Shown piece after piece: positions 16,455-39,692 of a DNA stretch of 64,000 nt. Numbering within the stretch: position 1 is the stretch's first letter; each line of letters opens with the position of its first letter. The notes under the pieces were generated by a model, which did no database searches, was not told the DNA's origin, and saw only the letters and a program-made list of their open reading frames with translations. The stretch covers positions 5,896,126 to 5,960,125 of the forward strand of contig OX030958.1 in assembly GCA_943735955.1 (NCBI GenBank), in the 5' to 3' direction. A program made the translations under genes and the position numbers. Origin of the DNA: Piscicola geometra (Eukaryota; Annelida; Clitellata; Hirudinida; Piscicolidae).

Positions 16455-17500
16455 TTATGTCTTCATTTTGGAGCGAGTGCATTCAACCGCGAAGAGACTT
16501 CTGATGAGATGGATGTACAGCAGAGCACTGAAGAAGAGCACAACGAGCTGCACGCCAGACCAAAAGTTGACTCTCTCAAAGTTCTGCTCCGCTATCGAGC
16601 GACTCCTTGATTCAATGGCCGAGAAAAGTCCTTGCAGGGACCTGGTTTTCTTCAAGGTGGTGTGTATTTTTTCCAATTCTTGCTGTGGAGAATAATGTAG
16701 AACAATGTTAGAATCAAGTGTTAGAAAGTTAAACGTTATTATACCAATAATAATTGTAATGAAAATAATATATTATTATTATTATTATGACCCACTGACT
16801 GATAACCAACCTCCATTCCTATAAATTGACTTTCCAATGGTGACCTCTCAATGACAATTTCATTGAACTTTTGCATGTCTTCTGGCTTGCTGGAGTCTAC
16901 AGAAATGTCCAGATAGACAATTTTTGAATAAAACGAACTTTTAGAGTTGTCTAGACAAAACTTATAGTCACCAGAAACAGGGGCAATCAGCCTACATGGG
17001 TGGGGAAAAAAGCCATTTAATGATAAGAAATAAAGTAAAGTCATAATTAAATTAATGTACTATTCATAGTACTGCAAAGCCAGTTGAGAATTGTCAAATT
17101 TCACTATAAAGGTTAAAAGTCTGTCAGTGCTTAAGCCCCTTTAGATAAACTTAACTTACGTGTGCATTTGACTTGTTTGAACATCATCAGAAGCCATTCT
17201 ATAGTCAAATGGATCATGCACACTAAAGGATATGTCAAAGTCTCCACCATCTAAAACCTGAGAGAATAAAAAAGTATTAAATAAAATTTTGAGGGTTAAA
17301 AATATTATTTCAATTGTATTTTGTGTATTTGATACCTGGAAGTTTACTTGGAACTGACTTCCTACATGGATGTTTTCAAAGAAACATTCCTTAGAGCCTG
17401 ATTCTACTTCTACTGTTAGTTTGATATCATTTGTCATGCATGTGAATCTATGCACAAGTGAGAGTATGAAAAGTAATCTCAAATGTGAGTAAAAAGCCAT
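16455..17500 (-). CDS. p24-family cargo receptor, TMED1/5-like
   Basis: Type I membrane protein of COPI/COPII vesicles that sorts cargo between ER and Golgi. Exons (minus): 17500-17336, 17257-17160, 16991-16811 and 16682-16455; phases agree and give 223 residues. A signal peptide covers residues 1-21 (FYSHLRLLFILSLVHRF). The GOLD domain begins ECFFENI and contains LDGGDFDISFSV and GDYKFCLDNS, with the two conserved cysteines. A coiled coil and the invariant NFERVNFWS (FDRVNFWS in TMED5) lead into the single membrane segment VVLFFSALLYIHLI and a short basic tail. The gamma subfamily (TMED1/3/5/7) is likely; the exact orthologue cannot be told without a tree. It starts 547 bp from the divergent RPC7 gene. 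Confidence 0.87.
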
Positions 17501-18046
17501 TTTGCCTTTTAAAAATTTAGTTGAAAAACTTATTTTAAAAGCTAAATTAAGGACAATACAGTTAAGAACACTGAATTATATCGACTTATTAAATTAATTT
17601 TTAAATTTTTTTCTCAGCATGATTTTGAGTATTACATATAAATATTTTTGATATATCTCATAAAAGTTTTATGATAAAACCCAAGAAGGCCTACTTAACC
17701 CCACTCCACTTTTTAATTTAAGATTTAAAATAAATAAAATAGATTTAAAAATAATTGATTAATTAAAATATTCAAAAATTGAAAAAATACATTTTCTAAA
17801 CAGTTTAGCTCAGTATCTCTAAAATATTGTTATTTTTAATACAGGTTGAAGCATCCATCCCTAAAAGAAAAGTGATCTCTAGTTTGAGTGATTTTTTCAT
17901 AAAATGTGATATAAATATAACTTAAAATTTGTTAAACTATCAACATGTAAGATAGTAGTAGGAGGAGTCTAATAGTTGTGAATAAATTAAGGGACTACAG
18001 AGCAGTTTTACCTATATTTATTACGATTCAGATATAACATTGAAAA
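17501..18046. promoter_or_regulatory. Divergent intergenic region TMED / RPC7
   Basis: 546 bp, very AT-rich, no reading frame. Holds both promoters by orientation; no specific element was recognised. Confidence 0.45.
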
Positions 18047-19176
18047 ATGGCTTGGAGAAAAAAGAACTTCAAAGAAAATCGAGCTCTTAAAGACCTTCCA
18101 AACATTCTTGAACCCCCTCCAGACTATCCAGTTTGTTTATAAGTTGTACAGCATTTGCATAATAAAATTGCATAATAAATTAACACATTTTATTATATTT
18201 ATTTTTATATCATTTTGTTAAAATAAGTTATTACCATGATATTTACAGAAGTTATTCTTCACACCGATGCCCTTGGAGATAAATTCAAAGTATGATTCAA
18301 TGGTGAAGATGAAGCAGGAGATAAGGCACTGGTCACAAAGGTCTTGTTACTTCCAAGAGGGGGAAGTCATAAAAAAAGACATAGAGAGGTACTCAGACAA
18401 GTACATCGAGAAAAAAAAACAAAAATTCATACCAGGTTATTTAATTTTTTACTTTTCATGTGTAACGATCGATTTTAGTCTGTTTATCTTGAATGTGATT
18501 TTAATCAATAATGAAATGGTCTTAGATTATTGCAGACTCCCTGAAGAGTTGAGGTTGAAACATAAAAAAAGCAAACATGTCCAGAAAAAAACGAAAGTTA
18601 ATACAGAAGACTTAGACGAAATCATATTAAAAGTATATATTTTTCATTTTATTTCTTTAATGCTTTTTCAATAAAACTTACATTCATATAATTTAATCCT
18701 TTATTTAGCACTTGGATACTGAAGATAATGAGGAGAAGAAAGATGGAGTTGAGGAAGAGGAAGAAGGAGAAAAAAAGAAGAAGAATGAAGATGATCTTGA
18801 TGAAGAAGAAGAGGAAGAAGATGAGGATGGGCCTCTTGAAGAGGTGTGTTTGATTCTGCCTGAATGGAAATGTAACAAAATGACATTTAAATATCTTTTG
18901 AATAACTTTTATTGGATTATGGTATATGAAAAAAATAGAATTTAGAAAAGCTAGATCTTGGATAAGACATTTGATCAATAGACTTTTTAAAACCAGATAT
19001 TGGATAAATAGACTTCTAAAAATGGATATTAGAAAAAATAGATAATAACATAATGCATCCTTAAACTCTTTTTCTCAATAACCACACAGGACGCTGACTA
19101 CCTTGACAACTACTTCGACAATGGCGAAAACGAAGGCTATGAATCTGCAGCCTCCAACGACGAGCCCATCTTCTAA
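18047..19176 (+). CDS. POLR3G: RNA polymerase III subunit RPC7 (POLR3G-like)
   Basis: Subunit of the RPC3-RPC6-RPC7 subcomplex that opens promoters for RNA polymerase III in the nucleus. Exons: 18047-18130, 18249-18435, 18526-18632, 18709-18843 and 19090-19176; phases agree and give 199 residues. Family features in order: a Pro-rich N-terminal LEPPPDYP, MKQEIRHW followed by KKDIERYSDKYIEK (ALKQELRETM then RQDIERYSKRY in human), DYCRLPEEL, a Lys-rich stretch, a long acidic Glu/Asp tract (exon 4) and the C-terminal DADYLDNYFDNGE, like NDYINSYFEDGD. AATAAA at 19222. Only one family member is visible, so POLR3G versus POLR3GL (a vertebrate split) is not meaningful here. Confidence 0.9.
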
Positions 19177-20481
19177 TCATTTAACAATTTTTTAAATACT
19201 TTTTTTACAGTCTTATAATACAATAAAGAGCCGGATCCAAAAATTGTTGAGAAATTTTGTTTTAAATATTTTAAATCTCTTTCAATTTTGTAACGCTCCA
19301 ATTAGCTCAAAAAGTTATTTACAGTAAATTACCAGATTGTTCGGACGCCCGTAATGTTTAGGCATTTTTTGAAAAAATAATTTTTGTTTAACCCCTGTTT
19401 CGGAAAATTTTTTTAAACAAGAATGTCTGGTGATATTATGGTGAACTGAATTTCAATAAGATGATGAATAATTGTATATGAAATAGGAAGACAAAAAGCA
19501 AAAACTTAAATATTAAGCAATTTTCACTTTTTAGAATATCCTTATTTTCCCTACATTTGAAAAACGATTATTTAAAAGTGTGCAAATAAATTGATATTTA
19601 CGGTATTTTTCAATTTCTCAAAATAGCTATGCGCTCGATGAGCTAACTTTTTTACTTTCTTTTTCTATATTTACCTATAGTTATATTGTATATTGCTAAA
19701 AATTCCCATACTCATTTTTTTCAAAACATTTTCATTTGTATGTGAGCTAAAATATAAATAATTAATACTATATATTATGAAAATAAATTTACAATTGATT
19801 AATTCCTCTAACACGAAATAACTATCGAGGTCAATCGAAACTCGTTGTTTGCTGAACTTACAAACTTTAAAAATGCCAGCTGAATAGTTAGAGACAAAGA
19901 ATAGGCGATCATGTCGACTAGCATGCCCGATAAAGAGAAGGAAGAAGAGTAGGGTAATGGTTGGCTGTTCACTCACTGCTCGTGCTCTCCAGCTGTACTT
20001 CAAGCTTTCAGGGAGTCACAGATTCAGTCGATTCAGGAACTGTTCGCATTTTCCTATATATTCTTACGAGGTTCAATGGGAATACAGGAATGTGTTTGTA
20101 GGAAAGTATCTTTTATATTACACATCACATTCTTGCACTTTCCAAAGAAAACATAGAGTGGGTTAGCTTCAAAGAAATGAATTGAAAATTAAATCAACTT
20201 TGAGGTAGTCTTTTCTTTAGCATTGCACACGCTCAAGGGACTGAATGAAGCATGCTATTTTGACTATTGAATATTTGGCATTCAGTGTTCTCTATAAAGA
20301 CCCATGCAGCTGGCCAACAGCGTCCGTTCTTTTACAAACAAGCGAGCGTTGTTTCTGTATTAACATTTTTTTTTTACTTTTTAAGCGATAAGAACATTAA
20401 AATTTTTTTTTTTTTCACGACATTTTAACGCATATAGCCTTGGACTAATATTTAAGAACGACTCGCTTGCACCTCCTACAG
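19177..20481. other. Intergenic, no gene seen; TATA box near the right end
   Basis: 1.3 kb of AT-rich DNA without coherent exons. A TATAAA at 20293-20298 precedes the orphan secreted gene by about 190 bp and could be its core promoter. Confidence 0.5.
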
Positions 20482-21221
20482 ATGCGCTCACTGCAAAGCC
20501 TGCAATCTGCCACGATGAAGTCATTCTTCATTCTGGTTCTTCTTGTCTTCTTCTCTCTTGTACATGGCAAGGCAACCTAAGAAGTACAGAACGACGCAAC
20601 TGATGAGAAGTTTGAAAACTTCCTTGGCTGCCAGGGAACAGGAGAACTCAAGAGGCTAATACATCAACTTCCCAATGTCGATGGAGCCATTAATGATTTA
20701 TGTAAGGCATTAAATATGAAAATGCAAAATGTGATAAATGTAAAGGAATGGGCTCAAAATGTTTAGAGGTTTACAGATGTGAGTATTCATGTGGGTGGTG
20801 CGCAAGAAGATAGAGGGACGAACTGCGAGGGTTGGGAAGAACATATTCAAAAAGTTGAAACTTTGTTTCTTTTGAGGGAAGAGAGAGGAGAAACACCTTT
20901 TGCGATGCAGTATCAAGGTCCTGTATAAAGGTGCTAGAAAACGATTTGCTAAGGCGGCATCCAGAACCATTTCCTGGCTGTCCTGTGGCGGGACCCTTCG
21001 TTTGGCAAATCATTGAAATGATTCAAGGTAATTCTGGTGAAGCTTTTGATTTTTTCTGTAAAGCAGTGGCAAAAAGCATGCACGAATTTATAATTATGAG
21101 GAAATTTCTCAAGAACGTAGTCAAAGAGGGTTGGTCAGTTCAGAGTTATTTGAAAAATCAAGCAAGAGAAGCAAGTGAAGAAGTGAAAGAAGAAACCCCA
21201 ATCAACCTACCTTTGGTTTAA
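20482..21221 (+). pseudogene. Orphan secreted Cys-containing protein with in-frame TAA
   Basis: Not a recognised family. Two exons, 20482 (or 20515)-20701 and 20911-21221, join in phase 1 through good sites (GTAAGG donor). From the ATG at 20515 a strong signal peptide is seen (MKSFFILVLLVFFSLVHG), then KAT and a TAA at 20578-20580. The same frame continues open for 40 codons to the donor and 103 codons after the acceptor, with cysteines spaced as in a small secreted domain (GCQGTGEL, SRSCIKV, PGCPVAGP, FFCKAV) and a C-terminal TPINLPLV. The continuous frame across the splice argues that this was or is a gene. It may be a recent pseudogene, a null allele, a sequencing error or stop readthrough. 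TATAAA lies at 20293. Function unknown. Confidence 0.5.
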
Positions 21222-34362
<13,141 letters not shown>

Positions 34363-35103
34363 CTTCGTAGTCTTTTTTTCTAGTACGTTTATTTGAAGAT
34401 AATCAGGGGTAATGAGAATAAATTATTTGCCTATATATTCTTCCTTTCTGTTCACGACCTACCCATCATTCTATGTGCTCTCACAAACGCATCTATGCAC
34501 ACACACACACACACACAGACACAAACACACACACACACTGACTTTTTTTTGTCTGGATGGTATTGTATTGTATTGTATTGTATTGATGTATAGATGGAGG
34601 GGGATAGATGGATTTATAGATGATTGGATGATGATGGATGGATAATTATTATTATTAATATTATTAGTATTTATATTATTATTAATATTTGAAGGCTTTG
34701 TCCATGCCGGACTTTCATCAAAGGTCAACAGGCCTTGTGTCCCGAATGCCTCTGACCCCCTCCTATTAGTAACAACACTCCTAACATTCCTTTATTTATT
34801 ATTAATAATATTAATATAATAAAAATAATAATTATTATTGTAATAATATTAATTATTATTATTACAGTTTTTGTTGTTATTTTAAATTAATAATAATTAT
34901 TAATAACAATAATATTAATAATAATTATTATTGTTATTAATATTATTATTATTACAGTTTTGTTGTTATTTCAATTTTCCATTCCTTTTCGATATAGACT
35001 TTAGGCGACATTGCAAATAATTATTTTCACATCTTGTCCAAACAAACAATTACTTCTTTGTACTATCGCTCTCGACAAACTTTGCCTTTATTGCTTCAAA
35101 CTG

Positions 35104-35578
35104 AGTACTGCAAGTTGTAGTGTACTGCAAGTTGTAGTGTACTACAAGTTGTAGTGTACTACAAGTTGTAGTGTACTACAAGTTGTAGTGTACTACAAGT
35201 TGTAGTGTACTGCAAGTTGTAGTGTAGTACAAGTTGTAGTGTACTACAAGTTGTAGTGTACTGCAAGTTGTAGTGTACTACAAGTTGTAGTGTACTACAA
35301 GTTGTAGTGTACTACAAGTTGTAGTGTACTACAAGTTGTAGTGTACTACAAGTTGTAGTGTACTACAAGTTGTAGTGTACTACAAGTTGTAGTGTACTGC
35401 AAGTTGTAGTGTACTACAAGTTGTGGTGTACTACAAGTTGTAGTGTACTGCAAGTTGTAGTGTACTGCAAGTTGTAGTGTACTGCAAGTTGTAGTGTACT
35501 ACAAGTTGTAGTGTACTGCAAGTTGTAGTGTACTGCAAGTTGTAGTGTACTGCAAGTTGTAGTGTACTGCAAGTTGTG
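35104..35578. repeat. 17-bp minisatellite TGTACTACAAGTTGTAG
   Basis: About 28 head-to-tail copies with the A/G variant TACTGCAAG. Each unit contains the near-palindrome CTACAAGTTGTAG, so single strands could fold into serial hairpins. Confidence 0.96.
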
Positions 35579-36184
35579 GTCGAATTGAAATAATCAATCT
35601 TCTTTGTTATTATTATTATTATTATCATCATCATGGCGATCATTATTTATTATTATTGTTGTTTTTTTTATTACTATTTTTATTTATTATTATTACTATT
35701 ATTATCATCCTCATCATCATAACCGCCACTACCATCATTAATACTTTTTTATTCCTCAACTTTGTGAAACTCAGTCATCAAGCGTATTCAAATTATGCAA
35801 ATTAGGCGTTTCCTTCTCAACTTTTGCCATGGTTTTGTAATGGTTCTTGCTTGTACATTTCTGTTGGTGATGATGATGACGACTGTAATTGTAAATATCT
35901 TTTGATGACGATGATGATTCTACATTTTTCTTTTCTGGCTTTCTTGTTTTTACTACGATAAAATCTCTTGCCCAATTGCATTGTTCTCCTGTACTGCACC
36001 TACTCTGTCTTCCACCCTTTCGGCTACATCATCCACCTATTCATCGCGTCACTATTTTTGGCATTATTTTCTCAATTATTCATTTCCAACGAGGTTCCAC
36101 GAGGGGCTTGTCTTCAACGACAACAACACATCGAGTGCGTATCGGCACACGTGTCTTTCCATCCATTACTCGATCAATGCTTAA

Positions 36185-36350
36185 TGGTGTATCCAAGTGT
36201 TAAACGACTCTTGCCTTGCCCAATGGTTCTAGGCTCGAGTGCAACTGATGTCTTAGTAGCCCATAGGCGTGAATTTAAAAATGTGCAGCCAATGTGGCCT
36301 GGAAGCTCGTTCGGGTTATACGCCACTATAATAATACTAGTCGTCTTTAT
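36185..36350 (+). repeat. tRNA-derived SINE, family A, copy 3
   Basis: TTAAACGACTCTTGCCTTG, TCTAGGCTCGAGTGCAACTG, CTTAGTAGCCCATAGGCG, TGTGGCCTGGAAGCTCG, TTCGGGTTATACGCCACT and a TATAATAATA tail: the most complete 3' end of the family. Confidence 0.75.
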
Positions 36351-38154
36351 CACTTGGCGTTAAACTTTTTATTTTATATTATATTAATACTATTATGATC
36401 ACTATTATTAATATTCTTATCATTATTACTATTCTTTTGTTAAAAATAATAAATATGCTTTTTAAAATTATTAATAGTAGTAAAAATAATATCACAATTA
36501 TTATTATTTTCATTATTTATTTGTTTTATATACAATGTCTATGTATGTATCTTTATTCAGTGCTAATCGATTCTTGCTTGCTACACAATGCTGAAGCCAT
36601 TCTGCTACCCGTGGGCTGATCACCTTTGTTAATGGCCTTTCATATTATTACTATTATTATTATTGTTATTATATTTTTTAATATCATTGTTAATTTTTAC
36701 TAATATTGTTGATATTATATTAATTATTAATAATGTTGATCTTATTTTAATTTTATATTAATATTTTCATCAGCAGCATCGTTTAATACGTTTAGGTTGA
36801 CTTTCTTCATTTCTAAAATCATGCATTTTAACAAGTCGTATAGCTAAGAAATTCATGCTCATCATCACCATCTTTCTGTTCTCTACTTGTCAACTGATGT
36901 TACTGATGGTGGTACTGAATGTACTACTGAATATAGTACTGAATTGAAAGGACTGTAGGTGTTGAATAAAATGTACAATTTAATGGTGTATAGGCCACAC
37001 TATTGGCTATTGTATGACCTATACACCTAGTCTATATGGTGCAAGGCAATGTACAAGGATCTGTTATGTCCTCGGTCATGATGATGTGAATGATGATGCT
37101 GATGATGTTGTTGATGTGAATGATGATGCTGATGATGATGATCATCATTATGATGATGAAGAATTTAAAGTTTTCCAAGGCTTCTTTCCCCTCTACAGCA
37201 CCCAACATGCTCCATTCACGTATAAGTTATGTTGTTGATGGCGGTGAATTTGATGGTGATGATGATAGTGCCGGGGTTTTAGATGATGATGATGGTGGTG
37301 ATGGTAATGGTAATGATGGTGGTGAGACCAGTTGTTCTTTGCTTTCTCTCCAGCATAAATTCTCACTGATATTTCAAACCTTTTTCACGAATGCATCACT
37401 TCTTGTCTTTATGTAGTCTACACGAACCCCCACAGTTTCTGGTAGTTTTTTAGGAAATGTTTCAATTTTTTAAATTATGGTTATTTTTTTATTATCTTAG
37501 ATATTATTAATACTAGTATTTTTTTATTATTACCATAAATATTAATATACTTATAAGCATATTTTTATAGTTATAATAATAACTATTATTATATAGTTGT
37601 TATTATTAAAATTATTATTATCATCATCATAACTCATTTTTGTATTTTGTTTAAACTCCATTAGTTTCGTTGGGATTGTATTTTGTCTCCAACATAGTTT
37701 TTTTTCTAAAATTCTGTAATGTGCATCTCTCTTTCCCTACTTTAATTATGTTCAGTAAAGAAAAGGATTAAATATTTATTTTGTGTAATTTTTTTTAGAA
37801 TCTTCTTCAAGTTTTATAATTCGCTGGTCTCTCGTATATATATTTTTGTATTTATTTTAAGACCGCTTTTTAGACCGATTGTCATCCCTAATTTATTTTG
37901 AAATGACAACTTGATTTAATTTTTTTCAATTGTTGTATACAAATCTGAAACATCGAAGTTGTGATTCTAGTAAAATTCTTTTTTTCAATACTAAATGTTT
38001 TAAATCGACTTAATTTTATGAATTAATAATAAATACACTATGATATTGTTTGATTCATTCAACTAATAAATAATGATCCTCCTCTTATTGAAAGCCCAGA
38101 GGTTTAACTGAGCCTATGAATGAGATTGTCACTTCTGCTCTACAACACAATTCA

Positions 38155-38210
38155 ATGCATTCAATACAAAGACGAATATTATTAACGTGAAGTAAACCCA
38201 TACGATCTTG
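38155..38210 (-). repeat. SINE family A fragment, 3' end
   Basis: Minus strand reads GATCGTATGGGTTTACTTCA then CGTTAATAATATTCGTC, shared with the fragment at 46.05 kb. Confidence 0.6.
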
Positions 38211-38346
38211 CATTTAACATAGTTACGAAAAGTAATAAAACTTTCTTTTTTTAAGTATCAATAACACTCTAAAATGCATTTTTAAAATATTTTAATATTT
38301 TATCTTTTAATAAATATCAGAAAGTTAAATTTGCGAATTTTAAAAC

Positions 38347-38466
38347 AGGCTGCAAAAGCTTCAAGTACCAGAAAGACACTTGCAGACAAACAATTTGTGG
38401 TCAGAATGCCTTTTTCAATGTAGTTGACTTGAAGACCTTTTCTAGAGACAACAAGGTCAAAAACTA
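38347..38466 (+). other. Cys-rich exon-like open segment, unassigned
   Basis: After a possible acceptor (AATTTTAAAACAG) an open frame reads GCKSFKYQKDTCRQTICGQN and FFNVVDLKTFSRDNK, then a possible donor (AAG/GTCAAA); the frame closes just after. Four cysteines in 20 residues suggest a secreted module, but no neighbouring exon was found. It could be chance or a relic. Confidence 0.25.
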
Positions 38467-39692
38467 ACGAGACCGTTTTGAAAATTTGAGTACTAATATT
38501 TCTGGTTTTTCAATGTGAGGGTAGTAATCTCCCAGGATTATCACTTCTTCATTGTATGTGGCCATCACGCTCATGTTATTATTGAATTCCTTGAACCCAT
38601 TCGATAAATAACTACCGTAAAACACCACGTATTAAGCGCATCTTTGCCAAAAATGAGGAAAATATATAAGAAGAAAACTGGCTAGCTAAATCAGAATTAT
38701 CGACTTTTTAATGATATATGTCAATAGGTAAAAGTCAAAGGTACTAAATTACAATTGGAGAGGGTGACAAATGGCGTTTGCCAGGGATTTTTTCTTGGTT
38801 AACTGATATTTTTAATTTTCATAAATTATTTACAAATAAAGTTAAATAAAATATTTTCATGTACGAAAATAAATATATCGTCCTATCTGAAGGGGTGGAA
38901 AATTTAATTCTGCAAGGAGACATGAAGAGAATATTCGAATGAAGTCTGCAATGGCATTTCAGGCTTTAAAAAGATAAATGTAAGTTATTACAAATAGAAA
39001 AACAAAAGTTTCAAGAGTTTATACTATGCACGTATTACTGGAAAGTATTACATATGAAAAAGAACTTAATGTAATTATAGATCATAACTTTAAATTGGAA
39101 AAACATGTTTAAAAACAATTAAAAAAAGCAAATAATTGGTCTAATAAGAAGAAAATGTAAACTTATAAATATATTATCGTTGTAATATTATTTAAAAGCA
39201 TGATTCACGTGTAGTGAATGGAAAAAGATTCATATAATTTACCTATATATACATATATAATATACATATAATATACTTCATATAAGCTTCATATATATAC
39301 TATATCTATGGGCTAAAAATTGAAAAGTTTCATAGATAGGACAAAAATTTGTAAAAAATAAAAAATAGTTATCTTGATTATATTTATTATTTTTGAAATT
39401 AATCTACTGCTGTATAAAATGAAGTTTTTGTTTATTTTTTCTGTTTGATTTCAAATTGATAGAGTATTTTGATATTTTGATTTTTCAACGCGATAACAAA
39501 AGTTTTTGTGTTTTTATAAGGGCTCGTCAAAAAAAGTTAGTTATTATTTTATTTAATGTTTATCATTCATCATATTTAATATTGAAATTTAAATATTGAA
39601 ATTTATTCTTATATCTTATTTTAAAATACATTTCATTTTACATCTTATATTATTTCCAAAAAATCTTCAGTACACAAGTTTTCATCTTGCAA

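Larger units (their letters stand above)
34363..39692. other. 5.3-kb gene-poor AT-rich region
   Basis: No well-supported gene. Contains ATT/TTA repeats, the 17-bp minisatellite, SINE copies at 36.19 and 38.16 kb, an unexplained Cys-rich exon-like piece near 38.35 kb and the MGAT5 3' flank. A hydrophobic open frame at 35968-36363 ends inside a SINE and has no family match. Confidence 0.55.

Noticed and set aside
35104..35578. Possible CRISPR array
   Set aside because: Units are directly adjacent with no spacers; it is a simple minisatellite in eukaryotic DNA.
36000..36190. Hydrophobic frame and peptide RFHEGLVFNDNN as an exon
   Set aside because: No family match, no clear splice partner, and the longer frame runs into a SINE.
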